DNA of 33,589 nt. Origin: an uncultured Bacteroidales bacterium (GTDB lineage Bacteria > Bacteroidota > Bacteroidia > Bacteroidales > FEN-979). Both the position numbers and the translations under genes were made by a program. The stretch lies in assembly GCA_903925275.1 (NCBI GenBank), contig CAIYES010000410.1:1-33589 (forward strand), in the 5' to 3' direction. Below the pieces are notes generated by a model. The model saw only the letters and a program-made list of their open reading frames with translations, did no database searches and was not told the DNA's origin. Below, piece after piece: positions 26,901 to 33,589 of the stretch. Numbering within the stretch: the first letter of the stretch is position 1; every line of letters starts with the position of its first letter.

Positions 26901-26958
26901 CCTTCGGTTCACCACAACCTCCGGAAATTCGCAATCTTATAAAATTGTAAAACTATGA
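23911..26958 (+). CDS. Multidomain beta-propeller T9SS surface protein
   Basis: 1015 residues starting at ATG 23911 (MKKCIIFIALIGFFAQ signal peptide, cleaved near residue 21). Residues ~70-430 are WD40/quinoprotein-like propeller repeats with recurring 'SDDGKYIVSGD'- and 'SGDGSTIAVG'-type turns. A carboxypeptidase-regulatory-like beta domain (~435-515, 'IPEGTYTMRYSAVGYIPLD') is followed by a fibronectin III domain (~525-600). A CBM9/DOMON-like sugar- or haem-binding sandwich (~620-790) comes next ('PVIDGVISPGEWSDAFEVD', 'DEIALYVDDNNDGLYPAPGD'). A second FN3 (~800-890) and a T9SS type A sorting domain (~925-1015, ending 'FTTTSGNSQSYKIVKL') complete it. Likely outer-surface glycan binding or sensing (inference). 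It has its own promoter, separate from pbpC, and is convergent with the next gene. Confidence 0.88.
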   Translation: MKKCIIFIALIGFFAQSGYTQNKVTHNQRIITVPDAGTFVETQPGINASSNAEPQTLNLKPLAPGLNWQATDALAIDNCAKVSSQSQQTAAGWGLNNQRLSLYGNTNTPIWEVPFTITAWDEVIDMTDDGTRIANGVNDQVEVYAPGSSTPLWSTTISRAVRGIQLRNDGQQVFVAAANQATQDSSFVYCFIVGQNTPVWVKSFAGNYTALVLSKSGNRLLLGEYGGGNNKLFVLNTASGVQIFQTVFADQYPPAISDDGKYIVSGDFSGHVFLLEYNEATATYAEKWNYTVSGTNSWVAGMGISGDGSTIAVGTLIFTTAGGNDGELYVFNNYSPVPLWTYSNMGDMVQCVDLSSDGSIIAAAGWGPISNSTPDVWLFRKQSNVPYITVNSPGSNFCLDLSADGKLCVAGGKAVHARAFGNGGKLYNINSDPGGGTLSGLAVKSGSLQQAGIKVEIVGMNSYFTFSNDSSAYTLKYIPEGTYTMRYSAVGYIPLDTAGIQITAGQVTTVDVTLLPTGNPPMNLTATQGAGLSVDLIWQPSSTTNITGYNIYRKQYAFDVYPATPLGTVGPGQISYSDNTALPLIHYFYAVTAQLPGNLQTPYSNDAEGWISTGFITDEISAWVGSTPVIDGVISPGEWSDAFEVDISNFLGRKDNITRPIGSVMAWFKVNPAKNSLYVAVDNTYDVVLEDHDEIALYVDDNNDGLYPAPGDSTEGNYWAAHYASGDVIKFRPIYNNGGVGSTFFLPSPQIKVLASTGHVVYEFIIPLGTASNWEIGFNSQSQSGIFIFALDDPANYDGWWPCINQNIFTAEGYGVITFGGVDEIPPPPLNLHLDNPIAQYIMLRWDQPNITDFDHFNIYMSTNGGATFPKLDSTVGVQYFYSAPSNGLYAFYVTTVDMAGHESVPSNVVQTNVVTGISGPGQQNDLAMIKIGPNPFSRQLNIDFRVMNETNLTIRIFDITGKPLSSLYDSKTAAGLHHISWNGELAGSDLRAGIFILRFTTTSGNSQSYKIVKL

Positions 26959-26991
26959 CCGGTGCAAAAAGACACAAGGGTTATCGGTCAT
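26955..26991. terminator. Possible hairpin between convergent genes
   Basis: ATGACCG at 26955-26961 and CGGTCAT at 26985-26991 form a 7-bp inverted repeat around a 23-nt loop, covering the 36-bp gap between convergent stops (26958 and 26995). There is no T-run, so termination is only a possibility. Confidence 0.25.
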
Positions 26992-26994
26992 GGT

Positions 26995-28017
26995 TCATCT
27001 GACGTGTTGTTCAAGATAGGATGGTTGATACCTGACCACCTGCATCGTGTTTTTCCGGTGTTTGATAAGTTGAAGCCGTATACCCATATCCAGGTAGATG
27101 ACATGGGAATATTCATACCTGCCTGCCGATAAATTGAAGAAGGCGGGAGCATAGGTAAACCCGAAGGTAAGGAATTGAAACATCCGGAAATCGATGCTGA
27201 CATTGCATCCCAGGGCGAGATAATTCGTTGTTTTTCCCGATGGTGTTACTTTTCCCAGTGAATCTGTTATGGTCTTGGAATAAAGATAATCTGATAAATT
27301 CAGACCATATCCGATGCTGGCATATTTAAAATCATGGTTGTTGTTGATCTTGAAAATGAAGGATGTGGCCTTCTCAAAGGTGTCGGGAATCATCCTGCCT
27401 GACGAGTCGGCAATCTGTTTGCCTAAAATAGGATAGTCGGAATTAACAGCCCCGGTAAATCCGAACCCGGCGGATAGGTAACTCCTTCGTTTGTAATAAT
27501 AATCAACACCTAAAAGTATACCCGAAAGCATGGAATAATTGCCGGTTGCAGAACCTGTATCCAGTTTCAAAAAATTGAAACCAGGTATTTTTGCTGTCAG
27601 AAAGAATTTCCCTGTTTGATCAGGATACCACTGTTTAATTTTCGGAGGATCGCTGGTTAAATCAACCAGGATATCTTTCCTGTAAGAAAATATCCTTTTT
27701 TTTGAATAAATATCCACCATAAATCCAACGGGGCTGCAAGACAGGAATACCAGGTTTCCCCAGACCTCGGGCGCAATTTTACTTTTAAACACAACCGGTT
27801 TATGAATGGAATCGTGTATGAATTCCACCTTAAAATCATTGTATGACCGCGGAACCTGGAGCCTGACAGGAGTTGTAATCACAGAATCAGCGCTGAATAC
27901 CAATTTCGCTGAATCGGGAAGCGTATGGATCTCGATTTTAGTGGTCTTTCGGTTCATGATCGTCGCACACGACGACATGAGCATGAGGATAACGAGGTAG
28001 AGGAAGGTTTTTTTCAT
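26995..28017 (-). CDS. Lipoprotein with PEGA-like start and barrel-like end
   Basis: I start at ATG 28017 (MKKTFLYLVILMLMSSC), giving 340 residues; a longer frame upstream lacks signals. The lipobox Cys17 implies an acylated envelope protein. 'CATIMNRKTTKIEIHTLP' followed by 'DSAKLVFSADSVITTPVRLQVP' resembles the PEGA-type beta domain often found after a 'SCATI' lipobox in Bacteroidota. From ~residue 130 to the end the pattern turns to alternating aromatic and polar strands ('LSAGFGFTGAV', 'YASIGYGLNLSDYLYS', 'LTFGFTYAPAFFNLS', 'VIYLDMGIRLQL'), typical of small outer-membrane barrels. I do not recognise a specific function. It is convergent with the T9SS protein gene and 264 bp from the next minus-strand gene. 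Confidence 0.65.
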   Translation of the reverse strand: MKKTFLYLVILMLMSSCATIMNRKTTKIEIHTLPDSAKLVFSADSVITTPVRLQVPRSYNDFKVEFIHDSIHKPVVFKSKIAPEVWGNLVFLSCSPVGFMVDIYSKKRIFSYRKDILVDLTSDPPKIKQWYPDQTGKFFLTAKIPGFNFLKLDTGSATGNYSMLSGILLGVDYYYKRRSYLSAGFGFTGAVNSDYPILGKQIADSSGRMIPDTFEKATSFIFKINNNHDFKYASIGYGLNLSDYLYSKTITDSLGKVTPSGKTTNYLALGCNVSIDFRMFQFLTFGFTYAPAFFNLSAGRYEYSHVIYLDMGIRLQLIKHRKNTMQVVRYQPSYLEQHVR

Positions 28018-28074
28018 GCGACTTCCAGTGGATTTCTTCTGAATGAAATACACATGATGACCCGGATACCCTTA

Positions 28075-28152
28075 ACGGTTGTGTAAATTTACTTCTCCTG
28101 TTTTCCCAGGAGCAAAGCAGACTCCCTGAGCCAAGTACCTATCAGGCATGAC
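28075..28152. repeat. ~77-bp direct repeat, copy A
   Basis: About 86% identical to 31634-31710 (11 differences counted over 78 positions). The first 20 bp are identical and contain the perfect palindrome GTAAATTTAC. It continues through CCAGGAGCAAAGCAGA and ends CAGGCATGAC. This copy also has a CTCCTG/CAGGAG hairpin (6-bp stem, 6-nt loop) at its centre. It lies between two minus-strand genes, just beyond the subtilase/partner operon. Confidence 0.85.
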
Positions 28153-28239
28153 AAAGCAGCAACCCAACCAGAATTAAGGTTGAAAAGTCGTCGATTCGGT
28201 GCATGCTGATTTTAACTGGTCCATCGCGATAATGATACC

Positions 28240-28261
28240 ATTATTCCTTTCCCGGAATAAT
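28240..28261 (-). terminator. Hairpin downstream of the exported-partner gene
   Basis: ATTATTCC and GGAATAAT form a perfect 8-bp stem with a 6-nt loop, 20 bp beyond the stop at 28282. The surroundings are AT-rich but there is no long T-run; a terminator or 3'-end-stabilising hairpin is likely. Confidence 0.45.
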
Positions 28262-28281
28262 TTGGCATCGTTCACCATGGA

Positions 28282-30345
28282 TTAGTTTTTCGTTCGCGTA
28301 TAGAAGTTGAAGATCGGGATGTCGACCACCAGGGAGGCGCTGAACCGCAGGTAAATGTTGTCCTGGTAGGCGTTTATGTATGTGCCTTTTTTATTTGGGT
28401 CTTCGACATACACCTTTCTCAGGTTCGGGCCTATTTGCGCCCCGAGGTTGACCGACAGAGGGCATTTGGGGATACCGATTGAGAAAAAGAGACCCGGCGA
28501 GAGGATATCCTTTAATTGTATCGTAGGCACCTGTGATACGGAATCGTTGGAAGCGACAAAACGGAAAGAGGCCAGTGCCCCGATGTCGATGAGGGAAACG
28601 AAAAGCGATAAGGACCAGTGATGGACCCCAAAACTCAATGCTGCACCCACCGGGGCTGCAACCCCGTAGTTGTTGATCACGAGATCATCCTTCACCCCCG
28701 GTATTTTTTCATGCGCCATAAACAATCCGGTATAAGCATTCAGTGAGACATTCATGGCCGATTCCCGCTTGATCCGCGAGCTCCCCGAGGGGAGGGCTGC
28801 CGCTTCGATGGCCTGCTCCACTTCATCGGAATTTTTTGCCACGGCAATCGTCGCCATAAAAGCGCCGTACTTAGCAAGGTTCTGCATCATATCGCGCGAA
28901 AGGACCAGCGAATCATAAAGGGCGGTTGTTTGACCCATCGTCCTGTCCTTGAGATAGCACTTTTCGTAGGAGTCGTTGAGTGGCTTCGTCCTTACCAGGT
29001 TGTAGATCACCACCGCATGGTTGACGGCGGATGCATAGTTCCGGCGGTTGATGGCAGTGGCAAGGTCAGAGGTTTCATAGGCGATCATGAAGAAATTCCG
29101 TAACGAATCATGCAGATTTACCTTGATGACGTTTTTAAAGTGGGGTAACTCGCATACTTTGGTGCTGTATTCCAGCATGTCGACAGTGGTACTGAAATAA
29201 CGCGCATAATTCTCGAATGCAATCGAATCGCCTGCTGGTTTCGAGAAGTTCCGTACCATCTCGCTGATTTTGTTCACCCGTAGCATGAACGAAACGATAT
29301 AATTCCGGTAGGCGTCATAATCGGTGTCGAAACGGATGCTGTCCATCAGCGAGGTAAATGATCCGGATTCGAAGGGAATGTTTTTGAACCGATCGCCCTT
29401 TGCCACCTGGTACAAGAGACCGAGATAGACCTTAAAAACGGGTTTGCTTTTAACCAGTTCCTTCACTTTTGCTATATCGATCCAGTATTGCTCCTCTTTG
29501 CCGGTATTATCACGCAGCGATTCGCTGACCAGTTGTAGCACCTGAATCGCTCCGCTGTAATTTTTATTGAAATAACCGGTGCCGTTCTCCTTTATCAGGA
29601 ATTCCATCGGGTAATCGTTCAGGATCTCTCCGGGATTTACTTGGTCTCGGAGGGATTTCGTGACGTAACAGGAGGTTCGCAGGCCGACGGCCAGCCCGAA
29701 ATGTTCGTTAAAATATACCGCGTGGTTGGGAATGATACCCGGCAGCGTTTCATCCAGGACCTGGATGTCGGCCATGAAAGCCTCCTTCAGGTTCTGAAGG
29801 TACTTGTTGTAATTGTATATCTCATCGCCGATGGCATCCAGCAGGAGCCATGTATTGGGAAAAAGAGTCCGGAGGTCACGGTATTTGGAACTGTTAAACG
29901 TCTCCTTCAACTTACTGAAAAATGCTACGTTCAACTCCTCCTTGGTACGCTTCACCAGGAATTTGGCGAGCCCGTCGGCGATATTGGTGACGTCGAGGCC
30001 TCCAATGGAATTTAACAAGGGGATGGACTTGCTTTGTGATTTTTTTGAAAAATCGAAATCTCCATCTTGCGCCGTCCCTTCCACCTCGATAAATGGATTG
30101 TTGTCCTTTCCTTCAAATCCATTGTAGTACGTGATGATATCATTGAACGAGGCCTCGGGTTTACCCATGTAATATCCCAGGATCGGAATGACAATGTCTT
30201 TATTTGCCTTTGTGATAAAAATTTTTCCATCTGCATTTATTGCATTACATGACTGCAGAGTAAAAACATCACCGACGGCTATTTGGCCCTGAGTTAAGAA
30301 AGAAATCAGAAGCAAAACCAATAATATGAAAAAGGCACGTTTCAT
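28282..30345 (-). CDS. Large exported protein, partner of the subtilase
   Basis: A 687-residue protein with a clear signal peptide (MKRAFFILLVLLLISFLTQGQ). Most of it (~60-560) is mixed charged and helical with no motif I recognise. The last ~120 residues ('SFGVHHWSLSLFVSLIDIGALASFRF', 'LSPGLFFSIGIPKCPLSVNLGAQIGPNLR', 'IYLRFSASLVVDIPIFNFY') look like amphipathic strands of a small outer-membrane barrel or anchor. It has neither a T9SS sorting domain nor a lipobox. The ATG lies 7 bp after the subtilase stop, so the two form an operon. Possible roles are protease substrate, export partner or envelope target; none can be chosen from sequence. Confidence 0.7.
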   Translation of the reverse strand: MKRAFFILLVLLLISFLTQGQIAVGDVFTLQSCNAINADGKIFITKANKDIVIPILGYYMGKPEASFNDIITYYNGFEGKDNNPFIEVEGTAQDGDFDFSKKSQSKSIPLLNSIGGLDVTNIADGLAKFLVKRTKEELNVAFFSKLKETFNSSKYRDLRTLFPNTWLLLDAIGDEIYNYNKYLQNLKEAFMADIQVLDETLPGIIPNHAVYFNEHFGLAVGLRTSCYVTKSLRDQVNPGEILNDYPMEFLIKENGTGYFNKNYSGAIQVLQLVSESLRDNTGKEEQYWIDIAKVKELVKSKPVFKVYLGLLYQVAKGDRFKNIPFESGSFTSLMDSIRFDTDYDAYRNYIVSFMLRVNKISEMVRNFSKPAGDSIAFENYARYFSTTVDMLEYSTKVCELPHFKNVIKVNLHDSLRNFFMIAYETSDLATAINRRNYASAVNHAVVIYNLVRTKPLNDSYEKCYLKDRTMGQTTALYDSLVLSRDMMQNLAKYGAFMATIAVAKNSDEVEQAIEAAALPSGSSRIKRESAMNVSLNAYTGLFMAHEKIPGVKDDLVINNYGVAAPVGAALSFGVHHWSLSLFVSLIDIGALASFRFVASNDSVSQVPTIQLKDILSPGLFFSIGIPKCPLSVNLGAQIGPNLRKVYVEDPNKKGTYINAYQDNIYLRFSASLVVDIPIFNFYTRTKN

Positions 30346-30352
30346 AGTTCTG

Positions 30353-31429
30353 TTATTTAAGGGTTTTATAAAGACATCCTGGGGTTAAATTGTCAATATT
30401 TCCAAAGGGAGAGGCCAAACTGTTTAGTTGGGAGGCAATGAATCCGAACCTTTCGGATTTTGGTGGTGCGGATGATAAGAGTCTCGCAACCAAGCCGGTT
30501 ACAATTGCAGTATAGGCACTGCAGGCACCAATGGTTGAATATCCGTTGCTATTGTATGACAGGGATTTCAGCTTTTCATTTAAAAAAAAGGAATCAACCG
30601 ACTTGTAAAATCCATTGGATTTAAAGAGCTGCAGTGAATTGTCGTCAATTGTGCCGACGGAAATCACAGACGCAGAAATGGCTGGATAGAAGCTTCTTGT
30701 GGCGAGGAATTCTCCGTTACCAGCTGCTGCCACCATGATAGTGCCATTGTTGGAAAGAGTTTCCAGGTCGGATTGAATGGTATCATAATCCTGTTCCGTG
30801 ACATTAAAGCTCATGTTTACGAGATCATAGTTGCCGGCAAGGACGATGGATCTTATGGCATTGGCAATTTTTCCCACATTTACGCTGAGGTCATCATTCA
30901 GGACTTTAAAGATGGACAGTAAAGCTGATGGAACCAGCCCGGTAATTCCATCTCCCGTGTGGGAATCTGCACAGAGAAGCCCGCAAATGCTGGTACCGTG
31001 TCCGTTGTGATCTTCAATTTCTGCCCATGAGTTATGTATTTCACCGAGAAAAATATTTGACCTCTTGATATCCGTGTGCGTAACATTCAGACCCGTGTCA
31101 AGCACCGCGATTCTAATCTGGGCGCCGTTTTCACCAGGCATAGGTCCCTGGACCTTGATGTACTTCCGATAGTCAACAGGATCTGTTGGTTGTGTTATCT
31201 CTGGAGCCTGAAACCCGGTTTGAGAGTCAGCACTTTCCACCCCCCCGCTCCAGTAGTAGTTACCAGCCGCATCTTTCAGCCAGGTATCGATCCCGTCGTA
31301 AGAGTCTCCTTTGTAAAGTGTGCCATCCACCTCCAGTTCACTGCCGGGGGCAAGGTTCTGGTAAATCGGGGCGTTCACGCTGGGCCGGCCCACCCGTACG
31401 TTCAGGGATTTTGTAACCGTTACTTTCAT
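30353..31429 (-). CDS. Leaderless SH3-subtilisin serine protease (S8)
   Basis: I start at ATG 31429 (MKVTVTKSLNVRVGR), 358 residues. The upstream in-frame TTG at 31486 sits inside the promoter box. Residues ~1-65 look like a bacterial SH3 domain ('SLNVRVGRPSVNAPIYQNL', 'DTWLKDAAGNYYW'). The subtilisin fold has Asp111 (VLDTG), His144 (NGHGTS), oxyanion Asn238 (AAAGNGE) and Ser304. The serine motif is unusual: it reads GACSAYTAIVTG instead of GTSMAxPxVAG, so the Thr and the Pro are changed though the Ser is kept. There is no signal peptide and no propeptide, both expected of secreted S8 proteases. It is followed at 7 bp by the gene for a large exported protein. Cytoplasmic action or non-classical export is implied. 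The family is certain; the role is unknown. Confidence 0.85.
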   Translation of the reverse strand: MKVTVTKSLNVRVGRPSVNAPIYQNLAPGSELEVDGTLYKGDSYDGIDTWLKDAAGNYYWSGGVESADSQTGFQAPEITQPTDPVDYRKYIKVQGPMPGENGAQIRIAVLDTGLNVTHTDIKRSNIFLGEIHNSWAEIEDHNGHGTSICGLLCADSHTGDGITGLVPSALLSIFKVLNDDLSVNVGKIANAIRSIVLAGNYDLVNMSFNVTEQDYDTIQSDLETLSNNGTIMVAAAGNGEFLATRSFYPAISASVISVGTIDDNSLQLFKSNGFYKSVDSFFLNEKLKSLSYNSNGYSTIGACSAYTAIVTGLVARLLSSAPPKSERFGFIASQLNSLASPFGNIDNLTPGCLYKTLK

Positions 31430-31483
31430 CAGCCAATTGGTTTTACCTTCCGTGTCTTGGTTTCCTGATATTAAATGTAAGGC

Positions 31484-31491
31484 CAAAGATA
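31484..31491 (-). promoter_or_regulatory. Bacteroidota -7 box of the subtilase operon
   Basis: On the minus strand this reads TATCTTTG, matching TAnnTTTG and identical to the RRM gene box at 14728. It implies a ~50-nt leader before ATG 31429. Confidence 0.55.
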
Positions 31492-31633
31492 AACTAATTG
31501 ATAACTTAAGTCAAGATACAGGAACAAATTGCCAATTTCCTTCGGATTAATTTGCAACGTAGAAGTGACACGAGGGCCCGTGGAGTAGTCTGACCTTTTT
31601 ATTTGTAATAAAGAAGGATCAACGAACAGGTGT

Positions 31634-31710
31634 ACGGTTGTGTAAATTTACTTATCCGGTTCTTCCAGGAGCAAAGCAGATTCCCTGGCATTGTACCTTT
31701 CAGGAATGAC
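31634..31710. repeat. ~77-bp direct repeat, copy B
   Basis: Partner of 28075-28152, in the same orientation and ~3.5 kb away. It begins ACGGTTGTGTAAATTTACTT and overlaps the last 11 bp of the MBL-fold hydrolase gene (stop at 31700), so copy A carries a diverged duplicate of that gene's 3' end. The palindrome GTAAATTTAC is perfect in both copies. Confidence 0.85.
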
Positions 31711-32545
31711 GTTCTTCCAGCTTAAAGGTCTTCTTAAGCCGGATTCCCTTGTCGGTGGCTTCCACCGTGCAGCATTCGTGATACAGGTCGTGCTCGAGGA
31801 ACAGCACAAATCCATTTTCTGCAGCTTCAGCCATAAATGTCTCCTTCTCCTTCAGGGTGATAAGCGGTCGGGTGTCGTAGCTCATAACCCAGGGAAGGGG
31901 AATGTGCGCCGCCGATGGAAGCAGATCGGCCATATAGACAACCGTTTTATCTTTGTCCCTGATGAATGGGATCACCTGGCCGTCGGTATGACCGTTAAAA
32001 ATCCTGACAGCCACATTCGGGAAGATTTCCGTGTTGCCTTCGATCAGCTTCAGCTTGCCCTTTTCCTTAATCGGCAGGATGTTCTCTTTCAGAAAGGAGG
32101 CCTTTTCGCGGTTGTTCGGACTGGTTGCCCACTCCCATTGCTGGCGGCTCGTCCAGTAGGTTGCATTTTTAAACGTTACAACATAATCCGTTTTATCATC
32201 ATTCCAGCGGATGGCACCTCCGGCATGGTCGAAATGGAGATGGGTGAGGATTACATCGGTGATATCGTCGACCGTAAAACCATATGAAGCCAATGATTTT
32301 TCAAGCGTGTCATCCCCATTGAGATAATAATTTGCAAAAAATTTATCCGCCTGCTTGTCCCCGATTCCGCAATCGATCAGAATTTTCCGGTCGCCGTCGA
32401 CAATCAGCAAACAGCGCATCGACCAGTTACAGAGGTTGTTTTCATCACTGGGATAAGATTTGCCCCAAATGACCTTTGGTACAACGCCAAACATGGCACC
32501 GCCATCGAGTTTCAGGTTGCCGGTATTTATTGCGTAAAGTTGCAT
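31700..32545 (-). CDS. MBL-fold metallo-hydrolase
   Basis: A 281-residue cytoplasmic hydrolase of the metallo-beta-lactamase superfamily. The dinuclear metal motif HxHxDH is intact at His102, His104, Asp106 and His107 ('ILTHLHFDHAGG'). A later His in 'FNGHTDGQVIPFI' and Asp in 'VVYMADLLPSAAH' supply the remaining ligands. The N-terminal 'GGAMFGVVPKVIWG' and overall length resemble AHL-lactonase-like or general quinone/lactone hydrolase members, but the substrate cannot be read. There is no signal peptide. The start codon lies only 5 bp from an 8-bp tandem array that replaces any Shine-Dalgarno. It follows the butyrate kinase gene on the same strand and may be co-transcribed, with the array between them. 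Confidence 0.9.
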   Translation of the reverse strand: MQLYAINTGNLKLDGGAMFGVVPKVIWGKSYPSDENNLCNWSMRCLLIVDGDRKILIDCGIGDKQADKFFANYYLNGDDTLEKSLASYGFTVDDITDVILTHLHFDHAGGAIRWNDDKTDYVVTFKNATYWTSRQQWEWATSPNNREKASFLKENILPIKEKGKLKLIEGNTEIFPNVAVRIFNGHTDGQVIPFIRDKDKTVVYMADLLPSAAHIPLPWVMSYDTRPLITLKEKETFMAEAAENGFVLFLEHDLYHECCTVEATDKGIRLKKTFKLEERHS

Positions 32546-32550
32546 AAAAA

Positions 32551-32672
32551 ATGGTGAAATGGTGAAATGGTGAAATGGTGAAATGGTGAGATGGTGAGAT
32601 GGTGAGATGGTGAGATGGTGAGATGGTGAGATGGTTGATTTTTCACCATTTCACCATTTCACTTTTTCACCA
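32551..32672. repeat. 8-bp tandem array with inverted tail
   Basis: Four ATGGTGAA units (32551-32582) and six ATGGTGAG units (32583-32630) run head to tail. A short spacer follows, then TTCACCAT units in inverse orientation (32642-32672). The two halves can form a long hairpin. The array fills the 128-bp gap between butyrate kinase and the MBL-fold gene and reaches to within 5 bp of the latter's start. Confidence 0.9.
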
Positions 32673-32673
32673 T

Positions 32674-33589
32674 CTATTTATATTCCTGCACTTCCATTTC
32701 CCCCTTCAGCACACGCAGGGCATTTGCGGCCATTGACTGAAGTTCGTTGTCGCCGGGGTATAGAAAGATCGGTGCAAATTTTTCGACATGCTCAATGATG
32801 TTGTGGACTACAAACTGGCTGTGGGCCAAATCTCCGGTGATCAGGATGGCATCGGCTTCGCCTTTTAACACGGCAAACATTTCGCCGATGCATTTGGAAA
32901 CCTGGTATGCCATGGCTTCCATGATGAGTTTTGCATGTTCATCGCCATTGTTTATCCGGGATTCGATTTCGCTGATGTCTCTCGTTCCAAGGTAGGCATT
33001 TACACCGGCACATTGGGTAAGCAAACACAACATTTCATCGAGCGTTTTCTGGCCGCTGAAACACATTTTTACAACATCGCCCATCGGCAGTGAACCGCTG
33101 CGAACCATTGAAAACGGACCATCGCCCTCAAAACCCTGGTTGACGTCGATCACACGGCCTTTGCGATGAGCACCGACAGTTGTTCCGTTCCCCATGTGGG
33201 CCACAATGAGATTCATCTCCTCATATTTCCGCTTATGGGTATCTGCATGCATTTTTGCAACAGCTTTCTGATTCAGGGCATGAAAAATGGATTTGCGCCT
33301 GATTTCAGGTGAGCCCGTAATCCTGGCCAGTTCATGAAACTCGTCCACAACAGTCGGGTCGGCAATCATTGCCGTGGCACCCGGAACTTCGGAAGCAATG
33401 GCATCGGCAACCAATCCACCGATGTTGATGACATCTTCACCAACAGGACTATGAATCAAATCCATCCTCAACCTGTCATTTACCGCAAATACCCCCGATT
33501 GAACAGGTTTGATCAGACCACCGCGGGAAATCACAATTTTAAGTTCATCCAGGAAAAAATCATTGTTTTTCAAATCTCTCAATACGCTT
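32674..33589 (-). CDS. buk: Butyrate kinase (partial, N-terminus off window)
   Basis: The open frame continues past the right edge; 304 residues are visible of the ~355 expected, so about 50 N-terminal residues, including the first phosphate-binding strand, lie outside. Visible acetokinase-family signatures are 'NLIVAHMGNGTTVGAHRKGRVIDVNQGFEGDGPFSM' in pieces (the ATP/acyl-phosphate site), 'RSGSLPMGDVV', and the C-terminal 'AILITGDLAHSQFVV' and 'PIFLYPGDNELQSMAANALRVLKGE', which are typical of butyrate rather than acetate kinases. The enzyme converts butyryl phosphate and ADP to butyrate and ATP, the last step of fermentative butyrate formation, or runs in reverse. A phosphotransbutyrylase gene would be expected just outside the window. 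Confidence 0.93.
   Translation of the reverse strand, partial: SVLRDLKNNDFFLDELKIVISRGGLIKPVQSGVFAVNDRLRMDLIHSPVGEDVINIGGLVADAIASEVPGATAMIADPTVVDEFHELARITGSPEIRRKSIFHALNQKAVAKMHADTHKRKYEEMNLIVAHMGNGTTVGAHRKGRVIDVNQGFEGDGPFSMVRSGSLPMGDVVKMCFSGQKTLDEMLCLLTQCAGVNAYLGTRDISEIESRINNGDEHAKLIMEAMAYQVSKCIGEMFAVLKGEADAILITGDLAHSQFVVHNIIEHVEKFAPIFLYPGDNELQSMAANALRVLKGEMEVQEYK

Noticed and set aside
28282..30345. T9SS sorting domain on the 687-residue exported protein
   Set aside because: The end lacks the type A pattern (no 'G-xY-xxx' block or terminal KK strand) and instead looks like barrel strands.
30353..31429. Inactive (pseudo) subtilisin because of the odd serine motif
   Set aside because: Asp111, His144, Asn238 and Ser304 are all present; only flanking motif residues differ, so activity is plausible.
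32551..32672. Possible CRISPR array
   Set aside because: Units are 8 bp with no spacers, followed by inverted copies; this is a simple tandem repeat. The same holds for 15663-15726.

Overview
The window looks like chromosomal DNA of a Bacteroidota bacterium, probably Bacteroidales-like and perhaps an anaerobe. Four independent signs support this. (1) At least three large secreted proteins end in Por/type IX secretion (T9SS) type A sorting domains. (2) Several gene starts are preceded by the Bacteroidota -7 promoter box TAnnTTTG with little or no Shine-Dalgarno sequence. (3) There is a two-component-regulator-propeller/Y_Y_Y sensor kinase of the Bacteroidota type. (4) There are two small proteins resembling the Bacteroidota PID-CTERM family, and a butyrate kinase suggesting fermentation. 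I see no rRNA, tRNA, CRISPR array, transposase or integrase.

Layout. 1-1296 (minus): an imperfect palindromic repeat, then a two-gene unit of OB-fold-like lipoprotein and PepSY-type membrane protein. 1436-6594 (minus): a giant beta-helix surface protein, a 74-residue PID-CTERM-like protein and a polytopic membrane protein. 6595-7277: non-coding, with a G/C-rich palindrome, a perfect 15-bp inverted repeat and short direct repeats. 7278-8408 (plus): an AAA ATPase of the DUF4143 type. 8436-10865 (minus): a 14-repeat YCF48-like T9SS protein followed by a second, frameshifted PID-CTERM-like gene. 10866-11431: palindromic repeats and a degenerate small ORF. 11432-14518 (minus): a propeller-Y_Y_Y histidine kinase. 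14879-15271 (plus): an RRM/Gly-rich RNA-binding protein with a long leader. 15744-23752 (plus): the alpha-2-macroglobulin/penicillin-binding protein 1C pair, translationally coupled and preceded by an 8-bp tandem array. 23911-26958 (plus): a multidomain T9SS protein. 26995-28017 (minus): a lipoprotein with a PEGA-like start and a barrel-like end. 28282-31429 (minus): an operon of a leaderless SH3-subtilisin protease and a large exported protein of unknown function. 31700-32545 (minus): an MBL-fold hydrolase with an 8-bp tandem array in front of its start. 32674-33589 (minus): butyrate kinase, cut by the window edge.

Most of the window is cell-envelope biology: T9SS-exported adhesin-like or repeat proteins, peptidoglycan synthesis coupled to protease trapping (A2M plus PBP1C), and surface sensing. 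Three things most deserve a second look. One is the repeated pairing of a big T9SS protein with a PID-CTERM-like mini-protein; the two mini-genes share a 37-bp identical stretch and one is frameshifted. Another is the protease/exported-partner operon bounded by two ~77-bp direct repeats. The third is a pair of 8-bp tandem arrays sitting directly against start codons. All functional statements are from reading the sequence by eye; no database search was run.
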